A stretch of DNA of 64,000 bases. Source: Mycolicibacter sp. MU0102. GTDB lineage: Bacteria > Actinomycetota > Actinomycetes > Mycobacteriales > Mycobacteriaceae. A program made the position numbers and the translations under genes. Below the pieces are notes generated by a model. The model was not told the origin of the DNA. It saw nothing but the letters and a program-made list of their open reading frames with translations, and did not search any database. The stretch covers positions 4,092,001 to 4,156,000 of the forward strand of contig NZ_OY726398.1 of the NCBI RefSeq assembly GCF_963378105.1. Direction: 5' to 3'. Within the stretch, counting starts at the first letter, position 1, and every line of letters begins with the position of its first letter. Shown here in pieces: positions 52,229 through 62,381 of the stretch.

Positions 52229-55200
52229 GTGCTGGCCGCTTGCGCGAGCATTGTGACCTTTAAGGGACGGTACATCTTGTCGAACGCAAGCGAGGCAGGT
52301 TTCCCGTCCGCCGTAGCGCGGACGGTCTTGGTGGTCGACGGCGGGGGCACTCGACCACAGTGGCAGCCGGGGACGGAGTCGCTATCGACCGCCCTCGAGT
52401 GGCTGGAGCGCACGCTGGCCGAGTCGGTTGCCGCCCACCGCGGTGTCCGTCTGATCGAGCAGGACTACGGCGACCGGTTCGCCGCCGGGTTCGCCGATGC
52501 CAGTGACGCGGTGGCTTGCGCTATGGCGTTGCAGCGCACGCCTTCGGCACCAATCCGGCCGCGGATCGCGGTGCACGCCGACGAGGTACCGCTGGTCGAA
52601 TCGAGCACGTACCCCGGGTCGCTCGTGAACCGCGCCGCGCGGTTATGCGACCTGGCCCATGCTGGTCAGACGGTCTTGTCGGAGACTGCGCAGCAGCTGA
52701 CGGCTGATTGGCTGCCGTTGGAGGCCTGGCTGGTCGATCTGGGTGTTCACCGGCTGCGCGGCATACCGTATCCGGAGCGCGTGGCGCAGCTCTGTCACCG
52801 CGACCTCGTCGGCGACTTTCCGCCGCTTCGAACCGGAAAATCGGTGGCCGAGCCACATTTCCCGACACCGCTGACGAGTTTTGTCGGACGCGAGGCCGAG
52901 TTGGCCGAGCTGCGGCGTCTCGTGGCCGACAACCGTCTGGTGACGTTGACCGGCACCGGAGGAGTAGGCAAGACCCGGTTGGCGCTGCAACTGGCCGACG
53001 AGTTGGCCGACCAGTACCGCGACGGCGCATGGTGCGTCGATCTGTCACCGATCACTGATCCAGACCTGGTACCCGAGCGCGTAACGCATACGCTGGGCCT
53101 GCCCGATCGGCCGGACCGATCCCCGGCTGATTCCCCCATGCGCTTCATCCCAGACCGGCACCTGTTGTTGGTACTGGACAACTGCGAGCATCTGCTGGAT
53201 GCCTGCGCGCAGCTCACCGCCACGCTGTTGGGCGCCAGTGCGGGACTGACGATCCTGGCGACTAGTCGGGAACCGATCGGGGTGGCGGGTGAGGTGACCT
53301 GGACGACTCCGTCGCTCTCGCTGGTCGACGAGGCCGTCGAGTTGTTCCGGCAGCGCGCTCGGTTGGTCCGACCGGGTTTTACCGACACCAATGATGATGC
53401 CGCGTTGGTAGCCGAGATCTGTCGGCGTCTGGACGGGGTGCCGTTGGCGATCGAGCTCGCGGCGACACGGGTTCGGGCGTTGTCACTCACCGAGATAGCG
53501 GACGGGCTACGCGAGCGATTCCAGCTGTTGACCGGCGGTGCGCGCACAGTGGTGCCGCGACAACAGACGTTGCGCGCCTCAGAGGACTGGTCGCATGACT
53601 TGCTGAGCGAATCCGAACGCGTGGTGTTTCGCCGGCTGGCGCCGTTCGTCGGCGGATTCGACCTGGACGCCGCGCATGCTGTCGCCGGCGATACCGATCT
53701 CCCGCGCGGCCAGGTGATCGACAAGGTCACCCAGTTGGTGGATAAGTCGCTATTAGTGGCCGACAGCACCGGGGAAGCGACGCGCTTCGGGATGTTGCAG
53801 ACAGTGCAGCAGTACGCCCTGGAAAAGCTGGAGCAATCCGGGGAGTCCGAGACCATCCAGGCGCGCCATCGTGATCACTACACGGCTCTGTTCGAAGCCA
53901 AGGCGGCCGCCGGTTACGGGTGGGATTTCGAGCAAGCGGAGCTGGAGATCGACAACCTCAGGGCTGCCTTCAATTGGAGTCGTGCGCATGGCGATATCGA
54001 CCTTGCCGCGCGCCTTGCCGCATCGTTATTCCCGCTGTGGATCCATAGCCGGACCTTGGAGGGAGTGGCGTGGTTCGACGCCGTCCTCGCCGCACCCGCC
54101 GCGCTGCCGCCTGCCGCGCGTGCGCGCGCTCTTGCCGATAAAGCCATCTTCGAGGCATTGACCGGGAATTACGGCCAGGTCGACCAGGCCGAGCAGGCGG
54201 TCTCCATCGCGCGGCGCCTCGATGACCCCGCTCTGCTCGCCTGGTCGCTGGCAGCCTGCGGTTTCACCTGTAGTTACAGCCCCGAACTCGCCCTGCCCTA
54301 CTTCGACCGGGCCATCGAGCTGTCTCCCGCTTTGAACGACGACTGGCGATTGAGCCAGATCTACGGAGTGCAGGCCTATTCCGCCTTTGTGGCTGGGGAC
54401 TTGACCATCACGCGCGCGGCCGCGAAAAGAGGACAGGCCCTCGCCGACGCCGTCGGCGACTGGTCGGTTTCGCGCCTGTGCCGTCTGTGTCTGGGGTTGA
54501 CCCATCTTCACCGCGGCGAACTCACCAAAGCCGTCGCGCACGTCCGGAACGTGGCAGTCGAAGCCGAGGCGGCGCACGATCCCTTGTTCAGCACCCAGAG
54601 TCTGGCGGTCCTGGCCGAAGCCCTTGCGTGCCAAGGAGACACCCGCGGGGCGCGAGCCGCGGCGGATGCATGCGTCGAGGCCGCCGCGGACCTCATCGAT
54701 TTCCACCGTGCCGTTAGCTTCGGGACGGTGGTGGACGTGTCACTGGCCGCCGGAGATGCCGCCGGCGCACTCGGCGCCGGTGCGGCGGCGTTTGATGCGT
54801 GTCCACTGCCGCAACTGTGGGCGATAAACGGCAATCCGGTCGCCAGGGCCGCGTTAGCGTCCGGTGACCTGGTCACGGCGCGCCATCTGGCCGACGAAGC
54901 GCTTGCGGTGGGGTCCGGATTCCAACGGATATTGCTGCTGCAGATACGAGCCCGGGTGGCGATGGCCGAGGGCGAACTGAAGCAGGCCGAGCGGGACGCG
55001 CGTGACGCGTTGACGATCGCGGCAGAAACCGAGGGTTATCTGGCCGTCCCCGATCTGATCGAATCGCTGGCAACACTGGCCTGCGCTGCAGAGCAGCACC
55101 ATCGCGCAGTACGGTTGTTCGGCTCGGCAGCCGGCACCCGCGATCGCACCGGCGCAGTCCGCGCCAAGATCTACAACACCGAATACACCGACGCAGTCAA

Positions 55201-55519
55201 TGCGCTACGAGAAGCGATGCCACAGAAGGATTTTGATCGCCTCTGGAAAGCGGGTTCGGGGTTGTCGACGGCTGACGCCATCGCGTACGCGTGCGGAGGC
55301 AATGGTGAGCCTAAGCGCCCGGCGAGCGGCTGGGCCTCGCTGACCCCGGCCGAGCACAACGTCATTCAGCTCGTCAGCGCTAGCCTTCGCGACAAAGACA
55401 TCGCCTCGAAGCTGGGCATCTCGCCGCGGACCGTGCATTCCCACCTGAACCACATCTACACCAAGCTGGATATCTCGTCCCGCTTGCAACTCGCCCAAGA
55501 AGCGGCGCGTCATATGTGA
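52229..55519 (+). CDS. LuxR-type AAA/STAND regulator with degenerate nucleotide-cyclase domain
   Basis: 1096 residues. Residues about 30-190 resemble a class III cyclase domain (DYGDRFAAGFADASDAVACA), but the metal-binding start reads TVLVVDGGGT, lacking the FTDIEGST pattern, so it is probably inactive. A STAND ATPase follows: Walker A LTGTGGVGKTRLAL near 245, Walker B LLLVLDNCEHL near 312. Then come TPR-like helices and a C-terminal LuxR helix-turn-helix (KDIASKLGISPRTVHSHLNH). The layout is like the M. tuberculosis Rv0386/Rv1358/Rv2488c group. The start is uncertain: GTG 52229 has GGAAGGA too close, and GTG 52253 is possible. Confidence 0.85.
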   Translation: MLAACASIVTFKGRYILSNASEAGFPSAVARTVLVVDGGGTRPQWQPGTESLSTALEWLERTLAESVAAHRGVRLIEQDYGDRFAAGFADASDAVACAMALQRTPSAPIRPRIAVHADEVPLVESSTYPGSLVNRAARLCDLAHAGQTVLSETAQQLTADWLPLEAWLVDLGVHRLRGIPYPERVAQLCHRDLVGDFPPLRTGKSVAEPHFPTPLTSFVGREAELAELRRLVADNRLVTLTGTGGVGKTRLALQLADELADQYRDGAWCVDLSPITDPDLVPERVTHTLGLPDRPDRSPADSPMRFIPDRHLLLVLDNCEHLLDACAQLTATLLGASAGLTILATSREPIGVAGEVTWTTPSLSLVDEAVELFRQRARLVRPGFTDTNDDAALVAEICRRLDGVPLAIELAATRVRALSLTEIADGLRERFQLLTGGARTVVPRQQTLRASEDWSHDLLSESERVVFRRLAPFVGGFDLDAAHAVAGDTDLPRGQVIDKVTQLVDKSLLVADSTGEATRFGMLQTVQQYALEKLEQSGESETIQARHRDHYTALFEAKAAAGYGWDFEQAELEIDNLRAAFNWSRAHGDIDLAARLAASLFPLWIHSRTLEGVAWFDAVLAAPAALPPAARARALADKAIFEALTGNYGQVDQAEQAVSIARRLDDPALLAWSLAACGFTCSYSPELALPYFDRAIELSPALNDDWRLSQIYGVQAYSAFVAGDLTITRAAAKRGQALADAVGDWSVSRLCRLCLGLTHLHRGELTKAVAHVRNVAVEAEAAHDPLFSTQSLAVLAEALACQGDTRGARAAADACVEAAADLIDFHRAVSFGTVVDVSLAAGDAAGALGAGAAAFDACPLPQLWAINGNPVARAALASGDLVTARHLADEALAVGSGFQRILLLQIRARVAMAEGELKQAERDARDALTIAAETEGYLAVPDLIESLATLACAAEQHHRAVRLFGSAAGTRDRTGAVRAKIYNTEYTDAVNALREAMPQKDFDRLWKAGSGLSTADAIAYACGGNGEPKRPASGWASLTPAEHNVIQLVSASLRDKDIASKLGISPRTVHSHLNHIYTKLDISSRLQLAQEAARHM

Positions 55520-55560
55520 TCCACTGGCCTATCGCCAGCGCAGCCTTACCGGCGAAGTTG

Positions 55561-56526
55561 TTAGACCGGTGGAGCTTCGGGACTGACGTGCTCCCAGTTC
55601 TTCCACCGCCGGAACTCGTCGGCGTCCAGTTCCCGGCCCAGCAGGGTGGTGACAGCGACGCTGTGCTCCAGATAGAGGTCCTCGTTGCGCCGCCACGCGG
55701 GAAGGTAGCGATAAAACGGCAACCACGGGTGCAGATGGTGTATCAGGTGGTAATTCTGGGACAGCATGAGCGGTGCCAGTAGCCATTCCATCCCGGCCCG
55801 GACTCGGCTGGCACGGTACATGTTTTCTCGCTGCGTCGCCGCGAGCCCGTTATGCGGCAGCCAGTCGAACGCCGCCGCGATGACGAAGATAGCGATGCGC
55901 TGCGGGATCAACACGACAACCGCAAGCAACCAGAAGTGATCGGTGACGATTGCCGCGACGGCAATCGCGGTCGTTACTGAGAGCGCCACCGCTGTTTCGC
56001 CGAGCTCGGCCGCCGGGCGCCGCCAATCACGCTGCATCCGACCCCACAGCCTGCGGGTGTACCAGCATGCGTAGAAGACATCCATCAGTGCCCAGCGGAA
56101 CGGCAGCTGCCAGGTGGGAGCGTGAGTGGCAAACATGTCCGGGTCACGGTCAGCGTCGTTGGTGTGGCGGTGATGCTCGCCGTGCACATAGCCGAACGAC
56201 GGCAACGAGAACGACGGCGCCACGAACACCCAGGCCACCCGGCCAACCACCGCATTGGCCCATCGCGCCGAACAAAAAGAGTGGTGCAGGGCTTCGTGCG
56301 CCACCGAGAACATCACGTATGTGACCAGGGCGCTCAGCGGGATGCCCACCCAGGCCGGAATGGCTCCGCGAGCCACCCCGACGGCCACGAAAACGAACAC
56401 CGCCAAAGCGCCAACCGCGAGGCCAAAAGTGGGCCACGCGAAATTCGGTACGCCTTCCTGAGGGTGTGGGTGTCGTCGGCGCCGTGGTGCCGCGCGCGAA
56501 CTGTCCGGCACCTCGCTCAACAACAC
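55561..56526 (-). CDS. Membrane fatty-acid desaturase/hydroxylase family protein
   Basis: 321 residues with the three His boxes of integral-membrane di-iron enzymes: HEALHH, HGEHHRH and NYHLIHHLHP. Four or more hydrophobic segments surround them, such as FGLAVGALAVFVFVAVGVA and AVALSVTTAIAVAAIV. The last box in HLIHHLHPWLPFYRYLPAW is typical of desaturase or carotenoid ketolase/hydroxylase relatives, so the substrate (lipid, carotenoid or sterol) is open. Convergent with the LuxR-type gene. A weak KstR-like site lies 110 bp upstream. Confidence 0.82.
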   Translation of the reverse strand: MLLSEVPDSSRAAPRRRRHPHPQEGVPNFAWPTFGLAVGALAVFVFVAVGVARGAIPAWVGIPLSALVTYVMFSVAHEALHHSFCSARWANAVVGRVAWVFVAPSFSLPSFGYVHGEHHRHTNDADRDPDMFATHAPTWQLPFRWALMDVFYACWYTRRLWGRMQRDWRRPAAELGETAVALSVTTAIAVAAIVTDHFWLLAVVVLIPQRIAIFVIAAAFDWLPHNGLAATQRENMYRASRVRAGMEWLLAPLMLSQNYHLIHHLHPWLPFYRYLPAWRRNEDLYLEHSVAVTTLLGRELDADEFRRWKNWEHVSPEAPPV

Positions 56527-56635
56527 AAAACCTCCAGCTAGAACACTAGTTGCGAAACTACTGGGCCCAAACCAAGTGCAGCTGAAAGATTACGTTGGTT
56601 CCCGATGTGGCTCGGGCAACTACGCTCTGTTGTCC

Positions 56636-56649
56636 TGCAACGTGTTTAT
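56636..56649. promoter_or_regulatory. Weak KstR-like site upstream of desaturase
   Basis: TGCAACGTGTTTAT keeps the AACnnGTT core but ends in T rather than A and lacks the full palindrome. Low confidence. Confidence 0.25.
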
Positions 56650-56743
56650 CACATTATTGACGCCAGCGTATAAAACTGCTGGTCCTCGCAACGGCCTCTT
56701 GGGGTGGTCTACGGGCCCTTCAGGCCTCTTGGCCTACCGGCTC

Positions 56744-57649
56744 TCAGGCCCCGTATACCGGCACCGGTGTCCGCGCCTTGGCCAGCAGATCGGTGACGAC
56801 CGGACCCAGCTCGGCGGGATCCCAACGGGAGCCCTTGTCGGCCTGCGGGCCGTGCGCCCAACCCTCGGCGACTCGGATCTTGCCGCCTTCGACCTCGAAG
56901 ACCTTGCCGGTCACGTCACGCGACTCGACACTGCCCAGCCACACCACCAGCGGACTGACGTTCTCCGGGGCCATGGCGTCGAAGGCCTGGTCTTGAGTGT
57001 TCATCATGTCGGCGAAAACGGTCTCGGTCATCCGGGTCCGCGCCGACGGGGCGATGGCGTTGGCGGTGACGCCGTAGCGGCCCATCTCCGCGGCGGCGAC
57101 CAGGGTCAGCGCGGCGATGCCCGCCTTGGAGGCGCTGTACGTGGCCTGCCCGACACTGCCCTGCAGGCCCGCGCCCGAGCTGGTGTTGATGATGCGAGCG
57201 TCTACCGTTTCGCCGGCCTTGGCCTTGGCCCGCCAGTACGCGGCAGCGTGCTTCATGGTGGCGAAGTGGCCCTTGAGGTGCACCGCGGTGACGGCGTCGA
57301 ATTCCTCTTCGGTGGCGTTGGCGAACATGCGGTCCCGGACGATACCGGCGTTGTTCACCAGCACATCGAGCGTGCCGTAGGTGTCGACAGCCTGCTTGAT
57401 CAGAGCCTCGGCCTGGCCCCAGTCGGCGACATTCGAGCCGTTGGCGACGGCTTCGCCACCGGCGGCGACGATCTCGTCGACCACGTTCTGGGCGGCGCTG
57501 CCCCCACCGGCCGGCGAACCGTCCAGGCCCACCCCGATGTCGTTGACCACGACCCGGGCACCCTCAGCGGCGAAGGCCAGCGCGTGCGCCCGGCCGATTC
57601 CGCCGCCCGCTCCGGTAACGATGACCACGCGGCCGTCGAGAAGTGCCAT
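56744..57649 (-). CDS. Short-chain dehydrogenase (Rv3548c-like)
   Basis: 301 residues from the ATG at 57649. NAD loop TGAGGGIG at 13-20, NNAG, and the Ser-Tyr-Lys set in INTSSGAGLQG and YSASKAG. Its C-terminal extension (EGWAHGPQADKGSRWDPAE) is typical of the hydroxyacyl-CoA dehydrogenase branch near peroxisomal multifunctional enzyme type 2, so a 3-hydroxyacyl-CoA substrate is likely. It follows the next SDR gene by 13 bp, in the KstR2-side part of the cluster. Confidence 0.88.
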   Translation of the reverse strand: MALLDGRVVIVTGAGGGIGRAHALAFAAEGARVVVNDIGVGLDGSPAGGGSAAQNVVDEIVAAGGEAVANGSNVADWGQAEALIKQAVDTYGTLDVLVNNAGIVRDRMFANATEEEFDAVTAVHLKGHFATMKHAAAYWRAKAKAGETVDARIINTSSGAGLQGSVGQATYSASKAGIAALTLVAAAEMGRYGVTANAIAPSARTRMTETVFADMMNTQDQAFDAMAPENVSPLVVWLGSVESRDVTGKVFEVEGGKIRVAEGWAHGPQADKGSRWDPAELGPVVTDLLAKARTPVPVYGA

Positions 57650-57662
57650 GTGTGTTGTCTCC

Positions 57663-58427
57663 TTATTTGTTAGCGCTGGAAGCGTCGAGGTAGGCGGGCT
57701 TCTCGCCGCCACCATGCACGGTCAGGCTGGCGCCACTGACATAGGACGCCAGATCAGAACTCAAAAATGCTGCCGTCCAACCGATCTCAGACGGTTTAGC
57801 CAGTCGGCCCAGTGGCACAGTAGCGCCGACGGCGGCCACCGAATCGGCGTCGCCGTAGAACAGTTCGGACTGCTCGGTCTCGACCATGCCGACCACGATC
57901 GAGTTGACTCGCACCTTCGGCGCCCATTCGACGGCCAATGATGTGGTCAGGCTGTCCACCCCGGCCTTGGCCGCGCCGTAGGCGGCGGTACCCGGTGACG
58001 GCCGTCGGCCGCTGACACTGGTGATGTTGACGATCGACCCCCCGCCGTCCTGGCTCTGCATGACCGCGTTGGCATGCGTCGAAACCAGCAGGGCGCTCAG
58101 CAGATTCAGCTCGATGATCTTGCGACTGAAGTTGGCCGACGCATCCGCGGCCAGTGCGAACGGAGACCCGCCGGCGTTGTTGACCACGATGTCGATCCGG
58201 CCGTGGGTGGCCACGATCGCCTCGATCAGGCCCTTCACCGCGTCGTCGTCGCGGACGTCGCAGGAATGGAACTCATACGGCGAGCCGTCCACCGGGCGTC
58301 GGGCGCAGGTCACCACCGTCGCGCCCTGATCGGCGAAGACAGCGCTGATGCCCGCGCCGACGCCGCGCACTCCGCCGGTCACCAGGACCACCTTGCCGGT
58401 CAATCCGAGGTTGATCGCATCACCCAC
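57663..58427 (-). CDS. Short-chain dehydrogenase (Rv3549c-like)
   Basis: 254 residues. NAD loop TGGVRGVG at 17-24, NNAG, catalytic Ser in NITSVSG and Tyr/Lys in YGAAKAG; ends with GASLTVHGGGEKPAYL. First gene of a two-gene operon transcribed away from the KstR2 box at 58442, so probably under KstR2 with the ipd genes. Precise step in hydrindane (HIP) breakdown is not settled. Confidence 0.88.
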   Translation of the reverse strand: MGDAINLGLTGKVVLVTGGVRGVGAGISAVFADQGATVVTCARRPVDGSPYEFHSCDVRDDDAVKGLIEAIVATHGRIDIVVNNAGGSPFALAADASANFSRKIIELNLLSALLVSTHANAVMQSQDGGGSIVNITSVSGRRPSPGTAAYGAAKAGVDSLTTSLAVEWAPKVRVNSIVVGMVETEQSELFYGDADSVAAVGATVPLGRLAKPSEIGWTAAFLSSDLASYVSGASLTVHGGGEKPAYLDASSANK

Positions 58428-58441
58428 TGTGCTAGCGTACC

Positions 58442-58457
58442 AAGCAAGTGCTTGCTT
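58442..58457. promoter_or_regulatory. KstR2-type operator
   Basis: AAGCAAGTGCTTGCTT contains CAAGnnCTTG with matched AAG/CTT arms, as in the KstR2 consensus. It is 15 bp from the SDR start and 39 bp from echA20, so it controls both directions. KstR2 responds to HIP-CoA. Confidence 0.88.
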
Positions 58458-58495
58458 AGGTATCTAAGGCCCCAACACGACAGGGAAGTCCGCCC

Positions 58496-59250
58496 ATGCC
58501 GATCACATCCAAAACCGTCGAACCGGGGATCGTCGCGGTCACCGTCGACTACCCGCCGGTCAATGCCCTGCCGTCGCGGGCCTGGTTCGAGCTCGGCGAG
58601 GTCATCACCGCCGCCGGCAACGACATGTCCACCCACGCGGTGATCCTTCGCGCCGAGGGCCGCGGCTTCAACGCCGGTGTGGACATCAAGGAAATGCAGA
58701 ACACCGAGGGCTTCACCGCCCTGATCGATGCCAACCGCGGTTGCTTCGCGGCATTCAAGGCCGTCTACGAGTGCGCGGTGCCGGTGATCGCCGCGGTCAA
58801 CGGCTTCTGCGTCGGCGGCGGCATCGGCCTGGTCGGCAACGCCGACGTGATCGTGGCCTCTGACGACGCCAAGTTCGGCCTGCCCGAGGTGGAGCGCGGC
58901 GCCCTCGGTGCAGCCACCCACCTCTCCCGGTTGGTGCCGCAGCACATGATGCGCCGGCTGTTCTACACCGCGGCCACCGTCAACGCCGCCACCCTGCACC
59001 AGTACGGATCGGTGCACGAGGTGGTGCCGCGCGCCGAGCTCGACGAGGCCGCGCTGCGGGTAGCCCGCGATATTGCGTCCAAGGACACCCGGGTCATCCG
59101 GGCGGCCAAGGAAGCCCTCAACCTCATCGACGTGCAGAAGGTCAACTCCAGCTACCGCATGGAGCAGGGCTTCACCTTTGAACTCAACCTCTCCGGTGTC
59201 GCCGACGAGCACCGCGACGAGTTCGCCGGTACCGAGAAGGGCGCCAAGAA

Positions 59251-59254
<4 letters not shown>
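58496..59254 (+). CDS. echA20: EchA20, crotonase-family ring-cleaving hydrolase
   Basis: 252 residues. Crotonase oxyanion segments RGFNAGVDIKEMQ near 55-67 and CVGGGIGLVGNADV near 103-116, then FGLPEVERGALG. In M. tuberculosis EchA20 hydrolytically opens the D ring of the HIP-derived CoA ester, ahead of IpdAB. First of four overlapping genes (ATGA at the stop) driven by the KstR2 box. Confidence 0.94.
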
Positions 59255-60125
<871 letters not shown>

Positions 60126-60129
<4 letters not shown>

Positions 60130-60878
60130 CCGACTCACCCACTCGCGCTGAGATCTGCGCCGTCGCCTGCGCCGAGCTGTTCCGCGACGCCGGCGAGATC
60201 ATGGCCTCACCCATGGCCACGGTGCCGTCGGTCGGCGCCCGGCTGGCCCGCCTCACCTTCTCCCCCGACCTGGTGCTCACCGACGGGGAGGCCCGCATCC
60301 TGGCCGACACCCCGGCGATCGGCAAGGTCGGGCCGTTGGAGGGCTGGATGCCGTTCAACCGGGTCTTCGAAACCCTGTCGTGGGGCCGGCGCCATGTGAT
60401 CATGGGCGCCAACCAGATCGACCGCTACGGCAACCAGAACCTGTCGGCGTTCGGCCCGCTGCAGCAGCCCACCCGGCAGATGTTCGGAGTCCGCGGCGCA
60501 CCCGGCAACACCATCAACCACACCACCAGCTACTGGGTGGGCGCTCACTCGTCGCGGGTGTTCTGCGAGGCCGTCGACATCGTCTCGGGCATCGGCTACG
60601 ACAAGGTGGACCCGGCCAACCCGGCGTTCCGGTTCTTCAACCTGGGCGGGGTGGTGACCAACCTCGGGGTGTTCGACTTCAACGGCCCAGACCACCAGAT
60701 GCGTGCGGTCTCGCTGCACCCGGGCGTCACCGCCGACGAGGTCACCGATAACACCTCGTTCGAGGTGCACGGCCTGGCCGACGCTGTGACGACCCGGTTG
60801 CCTGAGGTCGAGGAGCTGCGGCTGATCCGCGAGGTCATCGACCCGAAGTCGCTGCGGGACAAAGAAGTCAGAGCATGA
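60126..60878 (+). CDS. ipdB: IpdB, beta subunit of COCHEA-CoA ring hydrolase
   Basis: 250 residues, beta-type CoA-transferase fold (MGANQIDRYGNQNLS, then RGAPGNTINH and FFNLGGVVTNLGVF). Partner of IpdA in the same operon. Overlaps ipdC by 4 bp. Confidence 0.95.
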
Positions 60879-61945
60879 GCCGGTTGAAGACCCCGCTGAC
60901 CGAACTGGTCGGCATCGAACACCCGGTGGTGCAGACCGGGATGGGCTGGGTGGCCGGCGCCCGACTGGTCTCGGCCACCGCCAACGCCGGCGGTCTGGGC
61001 ATCCTGGCCTCGGCGACCATGACGATCGACGAGCTGGCTACTGCCATCAAGAAGGTGAAGTCCGCCACCGACAAGCCCTTCGGGGTCAACATCCGTGCCG
61101 ACGGCGCCGACGCCGGCGACCGGGTGGACCTGATGATCCGCGAGGGCGTCAAGGTGGCGTCGTTCGCGCTGGCCCCCAAGGCCGAGTTGATCGCCAAGCT
61201 CAAAGAGGCCGGCTCCGTGGTGATCCCGTCGGTGGGTGCGGCCAAGCACGCCAAGAAGGTCGCGTCCTGGGGTGCCGACGCGGTGATCGTGCAGGGCGGC
61301 GAGGGCGGCGGCCACACCGGACCGGTAGCCACCACACTGCTTCTTCCATCGGTGCTTGACGCCGTCGCCGGTACCGACGTCCAGGTGATCGCCGCCGGCG
61401 GTTTCTTCGACGGCCGCGGCCTGGCCGCCGCACTGTCCTACGGCGCGACCGGCGTCGCCATGGGCACTCGGTTCCTGTTGACCAGCGACTCCACCGTTCC
61501 GGACGCGGTCAAGCAGCGCTACCTTGCCGCCGACCTGAGCGGCACCGTGGTGTCCACCCGGGTCGACGGGATGCCGCACCGGGTGCTGCGCACTGAACTG
61601 GTGAACAAGCTCGAAAGCGGCTCGCGGGCACGCGGTTTCAGCGCCGCCATCCGCAACGCGGCGAAGTTCAAGAAGATGTCGCAGATGAGCTGGCCGACCA
61701 TGGTCAAAGACGGACTGGCGATGCGGCACGGCAAGGAACTCACCTGGTCGCAGGTGCTGATGGCCGCCAACACCCCGATGCTGCTCAAAGCCGGTCTCGT
61801 GGAAGGCAACACCGAAGCCGGCGTGCTGGCCTCGGGTCAGGTGGCGGGCATCCTGGATAGCCTGCCGTCCTGCGCCGAGCTGATCACCTCAATCGTCGAC
61901 GAGGCCGTCGAGCACTTGCGCAGTGCCAACTCATTCGTCGTCTGA
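60875..61945 (+). CDS. ipdC: IpdC, FMN-dependent NMO-type reductase
   Basis: 356 residues with a TIM barrel of the nitronate monooxygenase/enoyl reductase type: VQTGMGWVAGARLVSATANA near 19, GGEGGGHTG for FMN phosphate near 145, and IAAGGFFDGRG near 172. In the HIP pathway IpdC reduces an unsaturated steroid-CoA intermediate. Last gene of the echA20 operon; convergent with the VOC gene 12 bp away. Confidence 0.94.
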   Translation: MSRLKTPLTELVGIEHPVVQTGMGWVAGARLVSATANAGGLGILASATMTIDELATAIKKVKSATDKPFGVNIRADGADAGDRVDLMIREGVKVASFALAPKAELIAKLKEAGSVVIPSVGAAKHAKKVASWGADAVIVQGGEGGGHTGPVATTLLLPSVLDAVAGTDVQVIAAGGFFDGRGLAAALSYGATGVAMGTRFLLTSDSTVPDAVKQRYLAADLSGTVVSTRVDGMPHRVLRTELVNKLESGSRARGFSAAIRNAAKFKKMSQMSWPTMVKDGLAMRHGKELTWSQVLMAANTPMLLKAGLVEGNTEAGVLASGQVAGILDSLPSCAELITSIVDEAVEHLRSANSFVV

Positions 61946-61957
61946 GCGGCGCTGGGC

Positions 61958-62347
61958 TCAGACCTCGACCACCATCAGGGTGTGCCCGGTCGGGTCGCGA
62001 AGCCAGAACATCGGCGGAACCGGGTCGCCCATCCGGGCCACCTGGTCGTCCACGTCGACCCCGAGCTCACGTATCGCAGCGTGCGTCGCTTCGATGTCGT
62101 CGGTGGTCAGCGTGATGCCGGTGACCACCGGCTCGACCGGACCGCTCTCCGGCGGCGGCGGAGCCAGTGCGATGCCGGTGTTCCCCTCGGGCGGGTAAAC
62201 CTCGATCCACCGGTAACCGCCACCGAATTCTTCGTCAGTGCGCTTCTCGAAGCCCAACGACTCGTAGAACGCAACCGCTTTGTCCTGCTCAACTGTCGGT
62301 ACGCACACAAGGTTGATCGTCTTCAGGCCGATCTTGGCAGTGCTCAT
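61958..62347 (-). CDS. VOC (glyoxalase/bleomycin-resistance) family protein
   Basis: 129 residues taking the second of two adjacent ATGs, which is correctly spaced from AAGGAG. Two beta-alpha-beta-beta-beta motifs: TINLVCVPTVEQDKAVAFYE first, TGITLTTDDIEATHAAIREL second, ending FWLRDPTGHTLMVVE with the usual metal-binding Glu. Metal-dependent or binding role unknown. Downstream of the DUF899 gene on the same strand (34 bp). Confidence 0.85.
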   Translation of the reverse strand: MSTAKIGLKTINLVCVPTVEQDKAVAFYESLGFEKRTDEEFGGGYRWIEVYPPEGNTGIALAPPPPESGPVEPVVTGITLTTDDIEATHAAIRELGVDVDDQVARMGDPVPPMFWLRDPTGHTLMVVEV

Positions 62348-62381
62348 CATGCTCCTTCTGGGGTGGGGAGTGTTGGGACAC

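Noticed and set aside
56538..56560. TAGAACACTAGTTG before the desaturase as a KstR box
   Set aside because: The half-sites are spaced by four rather than two bases, so it does not fit TnnAACnnGTTnnA.
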